NCBI GenBank assembly: GCA_947069175.1
Contig: CAMTDV010000028.1
Location: 65,245,660-65,309,659, forward strand
DNA from: Scalesia atractyloides
Lineage: Eukaryota; Streptophyta; Magnoliopsida; Asterales; Asteraceae
Length of the DNA: 64,000 nucleotides
Direction: 5' to 3'
Both the position numbers and the translations under genes were made by a program. Of the stretch, positions 47,347 through 58,735 are shown piece after piece. Under the pieces are notes generated by a model. That model worked only from the letters and a program-made list of their open reading frames with translations. It was not told the origin of the DNA and searched no databases. Each line of letters begins with the position of its first letter. The stretch's first letter is position 1.

Positions 47347-47887
47347 TGTAAAATGGTATGGTAATTAACATAGAACAAAAAGAAAAAAGAAATAGCGACA
47401 AAAACGGTGACAAATTTTATTATTCACCCAAACCAGAAAACACCCCTTGAAACCCTAGATCTCACAATATGTGAGACATGTAAACAATACAAAGGAAAGA
47501 TGATCAACTGATGATTATCAGTTGATCTATACAAATCACAACTGGATCTCACACGAGATCAACCAGATCATAGCGATCTGAAACAAATGAAACAAACCCT
47601 AATTGCCCAATGAGAGAGACAACAGAACAATCTGAAAAGTGAATAATGCCAATACACTAAACTTTCTCTTATATAGCCAAGAGAAAATATACTTTCACTT
47701 TAACCCTCCATGTTTCCAATTCCATCACTCCAGTCCTCAGCGATTAGCAAGAAGAACTCCAACTATTAAACATGTACACTTAACACCCCTCATTATATAA
47801 CAGAACAACAAAATATGTAACAACTTTATAACACGTTCCACAAGTCATGTTTGCAACATGAATTAATTTGTTGCATTTTATTTTACA
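47347..47887 (-). repeat. LTR of array unit C
   Basis: Close to units A and B. In this unit the leader between primer site and gag stays open for 127 codons on the minus strand (47059-46676), with a repeated hydrophobic stretch; other units break this frame, so coding is doubtful. Confidence 0.88.
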
Positions 47888-49224
47888 TTACAATACTCAA
47901 CTGATTTATATTCTTACTCATCATCAAATATATTTTTTTCTCTTGTTAAAATTATTAATTTGTTAGTGTTTAACACTATATTTAGCATTTTCCAAAAAAA
48001 GTTGCATCAAAATTTAACTATATTTGTGGAATTACTTACTACAAGTGAAAACACGCAATGCTTTTTTCAACTAATCATTTTACCTAAATAGTCATTTGAT
48101 CAAACATATACAAACATAATCAACGTTTGCATTTTTAGCCCTATAAAGCAAATTAACGATATCGTATGTCATCTTTTCATCGGTTGAAAATCTTTCTATT
48201 TTTAACAAAAAAACCTTTTAGTTCTTTTATTTCTTCTAACACGTGACATCCTAATTGATGATGTCACGTATAGATGACCAGGAAAATATATAATTTGTAG
48301 GTTAAGAAATAGAATTTAACAACCCTGTAAGTACTATAGAGTTAAACCTGCTCACGATTGGCTAACACAGGATCATCCTCAGAGTTAACACACTTCCATC
48401 TAAAACCCATACTTATTTTTAGCCTCTAAAGCTAACCTTCATGGCACTAGACCAGAAGAGTAGTTCTCTGACCTTTCAATTTAATATCACTATAGTCAAG
48501 GCACTAAGTCACTTGGATTGAGATATAAAAGGTCACCTATATCTAATTTGCTAATCAAGGCTTGATGGTATACCAGTATTCAACCATTTATAGCAAACAA
48601 ACAGAATATACAAAGAACAACCAATAAGAAACAATCAAAAAACAACTAACAACAAACTGTGTCAAAGCCAGATTCTGGTTTACCACTCTGTTAGTGCAAG
48701 GAAAAGCATAACACGGTGCTCAACACTAGATAAAGACATAGAACATAACACAGAAAACAAAACCAAAAGAAACGTCCTCACACCTCGTACAACTAATCAA
48801 AACAGCAAAAAACCGGTCTCACTACCCCAGTATAAACTAAATCAACAACAAGTAAAGACAAGAGATAAAAGAAGACAATCTTACAGAAGCGTTTAACTCC
48901 TTCAGATGGATCTGAGTTTGTAACCTTCTAGGGTTACGAAACACATATCAGCAAATACAAATACAGCCTGGTCAGTTTGCCCTGAAACTTTCTATGAGTT
49001 TCAGAGACCAACACAGGAGTAATAAAACCAAGAAGATGACAGATCCTCCACCAGATTCTCCAAACCCTAAATTTCACACATGATCTAAAGAGCACCCTTC
49101 CCAAGATCAAGATCTACATTACTTCGAGCACAAAGAACGCAACCTCCAAACAATAAGCAATAAAACCTAAACTCAAGCGGAACAACCAAGATCAGTAAAC
49201 AAGAGCCGATTAGCTCTGATACCA

Positions 49225-49753
49225 TGAAAATGGTATGGTAATTAACATAGAACAAAAGAGAAAAAGAAATAGCGACAAAAACGGTGACAAATTTTATTAT
49301 TCACCCAAACCAGAAAACACCCTTGAAACCCTAGATCTCACAATATGTGAGACTGTAAAAATACAAGGAAAGATGATCAACTGATGATTATCAGTTGATC
49401 TATACAAATCACAACTGGATCTCACACGAGATCAACCAGATCATAGGCGATCTGAAACAAAGAAACAAACCCTAATTGCCAATGAGAGAGACAACAAACA
49501 ATCTGAAGTGAAAATGCAATACACTAAACTTTCTCTTATATACCCAATAAAATATACTTTCACTTTAACCCTCCATGTTTCCAATTCCATCACTTCAGTC
49601 CTCAGCGATTAGCAAGAAGAACTTCCAACTATTAAACATTACACTTAACACCCCTCATTATATAACATAACAACAAAATATGTAACAACTTTATAACACG
49701 TTCCACAAGTCATGTTTGCAACATGAATTAATTTGTTGCATTTTATTTTAACA
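49225..49753 (-). repeat. LTR of array unit D
   Basis: Matches the other LTRs but starts tgaaaatgg with a missing base. The whole unit, mainly 48350-49550, is full of single-base losses compared with A-C. Confidence 0.88.
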
Positions 49754-51468
49754 TCTACAATACTCAACTGATTTATATTCTTACTCATCATCAAATATAT
49801 TTTTTTCTCTTGTTAAAATTATTAATTTGTTAGTGTTTAACACTATATTTAGCATTTTCCAAAAAAAGTTGCATCAAAATTTAACTATATTTGTGGAATT
49901 ACTTACTACAAGTGAAAACACGCAATGCTTTTTTCAACTAATTATTTTACCTAAATAGTCATTTGATCAAACATATACAAACATAATCAACGTTGCATTT
50001 TTAGCCCTATAAAGCAAATTAACGATATCGTATGTCATCTTTTCATCGGTTGAAAATCTTTCTATTTTTAACAAAAAAACCTTTAGCGTTCTTTTATTTC
50101 TTCTAACACGTGACATCCTAATTGTGCTGTCACGTATAGATGACCAGGAAAATATATAATTTGTAGGTTAAGAAATAGAATTTAACAACCCTGTAAGTAC
50201 TATAGAGTTAAACCTGACGCACTGACTGGCTAACACAGGATCATCCTCAGAGTTAACACACTTTCCATCTAAAACCATACTTATTTTTAGCCTCTAAAGC
50301 TACCTTCATGGCACTAGACCAGACGGAGTAGTTATCTGTACCTTTCAATTTAATACTCACTATAGTCAAGGCACTAAAGTCACTTGGCTTGAGATATAAA
50401 AGGTCACCTATATTTAATTTGCTAATCAAGGTCTATGATGTACTACCAGTATCACCCATTTATAACAAACAAACAGAATATACCAAAGAGCAATCAATAA
50501 GAAACAACAAAAAAAAAAACAAACAACAAACTGTGTCAGAGGCCAGATTCATGGTTCATCACTCCGTAGGTGCCATGACAAGCATAACACAAGTGCTCAA
50601 CACTAATAAAGGCACATAAAAGACACAAGAAAACAAAACCAAAAGATAAACCGGTCCTCACTACCCCGGTATCAACTAGATCAATAACAAGCAAAAAACC
50701 GGTCCTCACTACCCTAGAATCAACTAAATAAACAACAAGTAAAGACAAGTGATTAGAGAAGAATAATCTTACCGAAGCGTTTAACTCCCTCCAGATGGAT
50801 CTGAGTTTGTAACCTTCTAGGATTAGGAAACACAGATAAGCAAATACAAATCACAGCCTGGTCAGTTTGCCCTGAAACTTTAAGTTTCAGAGACCAACAC
50901 AGGATGTTATAACACCAAGAAGATGACAGATCCCCCACCAGATTCTCCAAACCCTAACTAGGGTTTTACCACACTGGATCTGAAGAGCACACACTTCCCA
51001 AGATCAAGATATACACCATTCTTCGAGCAAAAAAGAACACAACCTCCAAACAATAAGCAATAAAACCTAAAGCTCACAGCGGAATAACCAAGATTAGTAA
51101 TCAAGAGCCGATTAGCTCTGATACCAAATGGTATGGTAATTAACCCAGATGGATCTGAGTTTGTAACCTTCTAGGGTTACGAAACACAGATCAGCAAATA
51201 CAAATAACAGTCTGGTCAGTTTGCCCTGAAACTTTAAGTTTCAGAGACCAACACAAGAGGTTATAACACCAAGAAGATGACAGATCCTCCACTATATTCT
51301 CCAAACCCTAACTAGGGTTTTACCATCTGAAGAGCACACACTTCCCAAGATCAAGATCTATTCTTCGAGCACATAAGAACGCAACCTCCAAACAATAAGC
51401 AATAAAACCTAAAGCTCATAGCGGAACAACCAAGATCAGTAATCAAGAGCCGATTAGCTCTGATACCA

Positions 51469-51981
51469 TGTAAAATGGTATGGTAATTAACACAGAACAA
51501 AGAAATAGCAACAAAAATGATGACAAAACTTTTATTATTCACCCAAACCAAAAAAACACCCCTAGATCTCACAATATGTAAGATCTGTAAACAATACAAA
51601 AGAAGATGATCAACTGATGATTATTAGTTGATCTATACAAACCACAACAATTGGATCTCACACGAGATCAACCAGATCACAGACGATCTGAAACAAATGA
51701 AACAAACCCTAATTGGCCAATAAGAGAGACAACAGAATAATCTGGAAAGTGTACACTAAACTTTCTCTTATATACCCAAGATAAAATATACTTTCACTTT
51801 AACCCTCCATGTTTTCCAGTTCCATCACTTCAGTCCTCAACGATTAGCAAGAAGAACCTCTACCTATTAAACCTGTACACTTAACACCCCTCATTATATA
51901 ACAGAATATGTAACAACTTTATAACACATTCCACAAGTCATGTTTGCAACAAGAATTAATTTGTTGCATTTTATTTTAACA
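51469..51981 (-). repeat. LTR of array unit E (distal, next to unique flank)
   Basis: The most diverged of the five, with several short deletions. It is joined to host flank that continues uninterrupted past 52395, so this is probably the original 5' LTR. Inside this unit the primer-proximal leader is duplicated, 50791-51144 and 51145-51490, including a second primer site. Confidence 0.88.
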
Positions 51982-52395
51982 TCTACAATACTCAACTGAT
52001 TTATATTCTTACACATCATCAACATATTTTTTTTCTCTTGTTAAAATTATTAATATGTTAGTTTTTATTACTATATTTAGCATTTTCTAAAAAAAGTTGC
52101 ATTAAAATTTGAATATATTTGTGGAACTACTTACTACAAGTGAAAACATGCAATGGTATTTTCAACTAATCATTTTACTTAAATAGTCATTTGATCAAAT
52201 ATATACAAACATAATCAACGATGCATTTTTAGCCCTATAAAGCAAATTAACGATATCACATGTCATCTATGGGTTGAAAATCTTTTATTTTCAACGAAAA
52301 AACCTTTAGCGTTCTTTTATTTCTTCTTACACGTGACATCTTATTATGCTGTCATGTATAGATGACCAGGAAAATATATAATTTGTAGGTTAAGA

Positions 52396-53029
52396 TTTAT
52401 AGATACGTATTTATTTATTTATTTTTATTACTTTACATTCATCAAATTATGATATTTATAGAACAGCATGTGTCATGTGTGGTAAGGAGACGAAGATTTC
52501 AACCGCTTCAAAATGCAACTACATAAATTAGTTTGCCACTTGAATTTTTTTTTAATAAAAATTGATCAAAATTCGATGTCACACATGTGATTTCTCATCT
52601 TACAAATCCCAGTAGCACTTCAATTTTCCTGCCGAAATTCTGCGACAGACACGTGGCATTTCAACCACCGTGGCGGCTGACCAGAAAGTCAATACCCAAT
52701 TTCAATAATCCATCCCGTCTTCCATAGATGCTGGTGGTAGTTGGTAAGCACCACCAAAAGATTTAAACCTTCTTTCATTAATATCACCACCACCATCATA
52801 TCGCCGTAATAATCTCATCTAGAAGTTGCTTCATTCTGTTTTATTATTATTATATCTCGTTTATATCGATTCTGTGATCAGGTTAATAATTCTCTCATTT
52901 AAACTCTAGTAATTCAGATCTGTTATATATAATCGCATCCGATCGTATTCGGTAACCTGCATTTTTAAGATCATCTTACATAAATTAATTTAGTTGATTT
53001 TGATCTCTAGAATTTGTTGAGCTTTGACT
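52396..53029 (+). promoter_or_regulatory. Upstream region of the G6PDH gene
   Basis: Non-coding. A G-box CACGTG (52650-52655, in acacgtggca), typical of bZIP-regulated stress and light genes, lies about 375 bases before the ATG. A leader intron is possible (gatcag/gttaat at about 52880), since plant cytosolic G6PDH leaders are often spliced, but no pair could be fixed. No clear TATA box. Confidence 0.45.
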
Positions 53030-56000
53030 ATGGGGACTGGTCAATGGACCGTTGAACACAGAGCTCCAATTAGGAGTGAGTCTTCTGTCAATGAGTATGT
53101 GCCGGAAATCGGGTGCCTGTCGGTTATCGTCCTCGGTGCTTCGGGTGATCTGGCGAAGAAGAAGACGTTTCCTGCTTTGTTTCATCTCTACAGGCAGGGG
53201 TTTATTCAGTCACAGGATGTTCATATATTCGGATACGCCAGGACCGCGATTTCGATGATGATTTGAGAAGTCGAATTCGCGGGTGAGATTTTGTTGCATG
53301 TGTTAATGTCAATGCTTTGAGAATCGGACCGGACGTCGAATTGGTCTCCTTAGTGGTCCCTGGTTGGGCTGCATGTAAAAAATATTGTAAAAATTAGGGT
53401 AAAATTAAAAAAAAATTTGATCAATTTCCAGTTCAATCCCTAAAATTCGGTTACCGGTGATTTTCCGGTCCAACTTCAACCGTTTCTAACACACTAAGTC
53501 AGTTGCGGATCCATGAATTTTTTCTGGTGGGTCCTTTTGGTATATTCTTACTAATTTTTTCGAAATCATTCAAGGTCTCCATTAACTTTTTTCATTTTTT
53601 TCCAAACCGAGAGATTCCTGGATCCGCCACTGACCCTAACCCGTACTGGTTAAGGCCCTAGTTCCCTGTCCGGTCCGTGTTTCAAAACATTGGTTGATGG
53701 TTAATTTAGTTAATTTTTTGTTTGATATGTTATTATAGATATCTTACACCATGCAAGGGTTTCGAGGAAAACACATGAGGAAGATGTAGCCCAGTTTTTG
53801 CGGTTGGTAAGGCAAAAATGAAATAATTGTGTGCAAGATTATTGGTTATTTGAAAGCATATGAGTGATTGTTTGTAAGATAATTATTTGTGTAGATTAAA
53901 TATGTGTCTGGCGAGTATGACAAAGAGGAGGGATTTCGTTTGTTAGACAAGGCGATATCTGAATACGAGCTGTCGAAAAACAGTACAGAAGGGTCATCTA
54001 GAAGGCTCTTTTATCTTGCTCTTCCACCTTCGGTGTATCCGCCTGTTTGCAAAATGATAAGAAGTTATTGCATGAACAAATGTATGCATTTCTAATCCCT
54101 GTTTGAATAATGGTTTTTTTTTTTATCTTATAGACATTTTATTGTAAAATATTAATGAAAGTTGATTATTATTGTACAGCTGATCTTGGCGGTTGGACTA
54201 GAATTGTTGTCGAGAAGCCGTTTGGTAGGGACTTGGCGTCTGCCGAAGAACTAAGTGCTCAGATCGGAGGGCTGTTCGATGAACCGCAAATCTACGTATT
54301 GATCATTATTTGGGAAAAGAGTTGGTGCAAAACTTGGTACAAGCAAGACTTAAAACTTTTTTTAAATTTGGTCAAATATTGCTTCATTTTTAACTTTTGT
54401 TAATTAATATGCAGATGGTACTTCGTTTTGCAAATCGCTTCTTCTTGCCACTATGGAACCGTGACAATATTTCAAATATTCGATTGTGTTTAGAGAGGAT
54501 TTCGGAACTGATGGGCGTGGAGGATATTTTGATCAATATGGGTAATTTCTGTTATTACTCGTGTTTATGTTAATCAGTAGTTATCTAGTAATTTTTTTTT
54601 ACATTTATGTTCACTTAATGGTAAATTATCCTTGTGTTCTATATTTTAACAGAATTATCAGGGACATCATTCAGAATCATCTATTACAGGTAATAGAAAT
54701 TGAATAATAAATAATTAATACATAAATTATGATTATTTCCGGTAAAAACATGTATCACTAAGAAATTTTTCACGTTGCAGGTGCTTTGCCTTGTTGCTAT
54801 GGGAAGCCCGTTTCGTTAAAGCCTGAGCATGTTCGCGATGAGAAAGTGAAGGTGCATGGTTTGACTTTTTTGTTACTAATTTGACCTTTCTTGTTAGTCT
54901 TATGCATAGTTCGTTTTCAAATAACAGGCTGACCGATTAAAGAATCCAACTCACTAACTGATGCTTATATGATGTAGGTTCTCCAATCTGTTCTTCCGAT
55001 TGAAGACAATGAAGTGTGCTTGGACAGTATGAAGGCTATACGGATGATCCAACGGTTCCTGATAACTCAAACACTCCCACCTTTGCTACTATGGTTCTTA
55101 GAATTCATAATGAAAGATGGGAAGGTGTGACAGCTTATTAATATTCTCATATCTACTTCTTATATTTGTGTATTTAATTATATATATGTGCTAGGTGTTC
55201 CCTTTATTATGAAAGGCAGGGAAGGCGTTGAATTCTAGAAAGGCGGAAATTCGTGTGCAATTTAAGGATGTTCCCAGCGACATATATAAATGTACGTTAA
55301 AAGAGATTTTGAGATAGATAAAGTCAATTTTTAAATGTACTAGCACAGCTTGAGATTAACCGATATTTGTTTGCCCCTTCAGGTCAAAAACAAGGCAGAA
55401 ATAGATTTGTCATCAGGCTTCAACCTTCAGAAGCCATGTACATGAAGCTAACAGTATGTATCCTAATATCATCCATACTTGAAGGGGATTTTAGGCATTT
55501 GACAGTGTGTCATAACATAATCTCCTATATGTAGGTCAAGCAACCGGGCCTTGAGATGACAACTGCTCAGAGTGAATTAGATTTGTCATACGGACAGAGG
55601 TATCAAGAAACCATAATTCCCGAGGCTTATGAACGTCGATTCTTGACACGTGAGTATCGAAAACCAATATATACATCTTGTAAACAAAGTTATACCGGAC
55701 ATGAGCATTCAAACATGATAACAGATTTGGTATATGATTTACAGAATAAGGGGCGACCAACAACATTTTGTTCGTAGAGATGAGCTAAAGGTATAACTCA
55801 AATCCATTTCAACATGTGCTAGAAAATTACCAGTTTTGACGCATTACCCAACTTGCTCACAATCTGACGTTATATTAAACAAATGAGCAGGCGGCATGGG
55901 AGATTTTCACGCCTCTTCTGCAAGAATCGATAGAGCTGAGATGAAACCACTTCCATACAAGCCCGAAGTGAAGAAGCAGACAAGTTGGCCCAAAAGGCGG

Positions 56001-56047
56001 GTTATGTTCAGACTCACGGGTACATATGGATTCCGCCAACTTTGTAG
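53030..56047 (+). pseudogene. G6PDH: Cytosolic glucose-6-phosphate dehydrogenase, all 13 exons, about ten one-base indels
   Basis: Oxidises glucose-6-phosphate with NADP+, the first step of the pentose phosphate pathway. Exons: 53030-53282, 53739-53806, 53895-54081, 54180-54336, 54415-54541, 54653-54689, 54781-54851, 54978-55124, 55195-55291, 55383-55453, 55535-55649, 55745-55790, 55891-56047; total 1533 bp, equal to the family's about 510 codons. Motifs: the NADP site GASGDLAKKK, the substrate site IDHYLGKE, RFANRFFLPLWNRDN, PEAYER, GYIWIPPTL at the end. There is no plastid transit peptide and the start MGTGQW fits the cytosolic type. Every intron has GT/AG. Frame is lost by one base in exons 1, 2, 4, 5, 7, 8, 9, 11 and twice in 13; exons 3, 6, 10 and 12 are clean. 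No substitution-type stop is needed to explain the breaks, so sequence error is a serious alternative to a true pseudogene. Confidence 0.9.
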
Positions 56048-57617
56048 AATGTCCACCTGGTGCCTGATGCAAATAAGAACATCTTGATGTTCTATATATT
56101 AGTATCATTGTATGTGTTCTGTGGTTTTCTTACATAATGGGTGGGCTAAGGAACGTTTATACAAACAAACACGTGGTTTTTACCCATCAACTGATCAACT
56201 ATAGGGTGTGATGAACTCATGTTTTTATGCCAATAATTATAGTGTTTGATCATGCATATGTGCATTAATTTGACTAAACGACGATTTTGCAACTCCTCTA
56301 AGCTTAACAGAGAGTTCGAGCGCCACTGATTTCATCCTTTATGTCTACATTACTTAATTATTGTATTTACACATATGTATACATAAACTTGAGTTTCGAC
56401 TATTATTTACCGAGTTTAAATTTAGGTTCATTTTGACTAAATTTAAGCCTCTAGCAAAGGGATTCTTGCGTTTTTAGCTTTATTATCAAGTGACCATCAA
56501 CGGCCAGGGAGTAGGGATGGTAAAACAACTAAAAACTCTCCGGGTAAAACTAAAACGTAGGGGATGACGTTCGAGTATGGGACCAGGTATAAACTAGTTT
56601 TTTTTTTTTTTTTTTTAAATATGGTGTTAGGTGATATTTGTTATGATTATCCGAAGAATATATATATCTGTTTAATTATGCCTATAAGCATATTCTTTTT
56701 CTTATGTTTTTGAGTAATAGATTACTTTGCTAATCCACTAACTTTTAGTTATTATATATCTAATTTCACTGGGTAATATACCTTCATAAAAATTAAAAAT
56801 TGGCAAAAATATATTTTAAGCTAGGTAAATATAAACTTTAGGGGGCCTGTTAGATCAACCAAGAGGGCCCCAATTATTCTAAGCTTAAGATTTTATTTTT
56901 TTTGAACCGTAAACTTTTCAACAACTGAAAATTCACCTTTAACTTTAAGCCTAAGATTAACACTAGTTATAAGAATTTGGGGGGCCCAATACAATGTCCA
57001 TCCGCCATTGAATATAACTTTCACGTAATCATCTGTCACACTATATTGTTATAAATTTTAAAAAAATTATTTCATCTCTAACCCGACAAAATCAATGCTC
57101 TTCTAAATTTTCACGTCATCACCTACATACTACACATAATATTTAAATAAAAGTTTTTTTTCTTGTTTGGGCCCATCTCATCACCAAAAGCAAGACAAAC
57201 ATGCATCCATAACTAAGGGCTTCATTGCTAAGGGCATTATTGCTCCAATGTTAAAGGCTTATAAGGGCTTGTAAGGTAAAGGATGCATCGGAGATGTTCT
57301 TGCTATCAATGCCGCTTGCTATGACTAGGTCCAATTCAAGGACCTACGATCATAAGAGTTTTCCCAGTAAGTTCGTTTTTTGAGTAATAAAAACGTGCAC
57401 ATTAACGCATTCTCTCTTACCCCAAAATTGTCCGACTTCTTTCACTCACACATTTTCTCTCTCTCTAAAACCAACCCCTCTTGTTGCTCTCCTCTCTTCC
57501 CTCACATTCCCGTTTTTGACATACAAGCGTATATGAACTTTTTCACACTCTCTCACTTTCACCTCGAGTCCTCTCCCATCCACCTCATCTCTCTGCCAAA
57601 AAGCGAACAATGATAAG

Positions 57618-57627
57618 AATAATAATA

Positions 57628-57682
<55 letters not shown>
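57618..57682 (+). repeat. AAT trinucleotide microsatellite
   Basis: About 20 units of aat/ata, with one interruption near its start. Confidence 0.9.
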
Positions 57683-57685
<3 letters not shown>

Positions 57686-58394
57686 GACTATCTTGACTTT
57701 TTAGACTGTTATTAAACAAAATCTTATGTATAAGATGTTGGATAACGATTTAAATAACTAACCAACAAGATATAATCACAAGAAATGGTTGATGCGCGCA
57801 ACACATTACTTTAAGGGCAGTAATATTGATCCCTTATCCAACAATTTTTATAAAAAATCACATGTCATTTTCACTCTATATAAAGTATTCAAATCCAAAT
57901 ATATTATGATTATGTATGAATTCATGATGCAAGCTTTAATTTCATATAATATCATGAGTTTTTAATACATAAAAGTGTTGCTATAGTTGTCAATTCTATT
58001 TAAAACTCTCTATTACGCCTTTATTGGTTAAGAAAATTAAATAATTATTATGAAAGATCATATACATTTCCAAGTAGAGTTAATTAATTAAATATTTTGC
58101 ACATATCTTTTAGTTTAGCGAATGTGATTTTCTTTTACGTTGACACATCAGTTACGCAATCACGTTGTATATGGAAATTATTGGGTGTGATATAAAAGTC
58201 AGTTAAATGTCATTATGATAAAACTGTCACACCTCTTGTTCTCTTTATAGAAAAACTACAAATAATAAAACTCTTAACATGATATACATCTAGACAACGT
58301 TTTAACTTGAAATGGCTAGAGAGAGCCAATGTTCCTTTTTTAAGGTGCTATCAGAAACAGATCAGTGCAGTTTGGTTGTGTTGTGTGGGGGTGG

Positions 58395-58735
58395 TACAGC
58401 GATGCCATGACAATTCTTTTATTCCATAAAAAAATACATCTGAAGCTAGTTACGTAAAATTGAGATCGCCTAAGTAGCAACTGAGGGGGGGGGGGGGGGG
58501 GGGGGAGTAGAGTGATGCCATGACAATTCTTTCATTCCATAAAAAACTACATGATGAATCTGAAGCTAGTTACGTAAAATTGAGATCGCCTAGGTAGCAA
58601 CTGAATCCGCGGCGCGGGGGGGGGGGGGGGGGTACAGTGATGCCATGACAATTCTTTCATTCCATAAAAAAACTACATGATGAATCCGAAGCTAGTTACG
58701 TAAAATTGAGATCGCCTGAGTAGCAACTGAAATTT
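58395..58735. repeat. Three tandem repeats separated by long G runs
   Basis: A unit of about 95-105 bp (gatgccatgacaattctttc ... tagcaactga) occurs at about 58402-58484, 58512-58604 and 58638-58730. The spacers are uninterrupted G runs of 21 (58485-58505) and 17 (58616-58632), the second preceded by gcggcgc. Long G runs are rare in this AT-rich DNA and can form quadruplexes. Confidence 0.88.

Larger units (their letters stand above)
42602..52395 (-). repeat. Five-unit tandem array, each unit an LTR with gag start, leader and flank
   Basis: Units A-E start at 42602, 44504, 46396, 48307 and 50173, with lengths 1902, 1892, 1911, 1866 and about 2222 bp. In + order each contains the first about 95 codons of gag (antisense), the leader and primer site, the complete LTR, then about 420 bp that are not retrotransposon: the host flank (tctacaatactcaactg ... 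aatttgtaggttaaga). In unit E this flank continues into unique DNA; in A-D it jumps at aga to gag sequence (aaatagaatttaac). The array thus arose from a junction between flank and gag, then tandem expansion. All units share a gag frameshift near the ENYSS codons. Confidence 0.93.
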
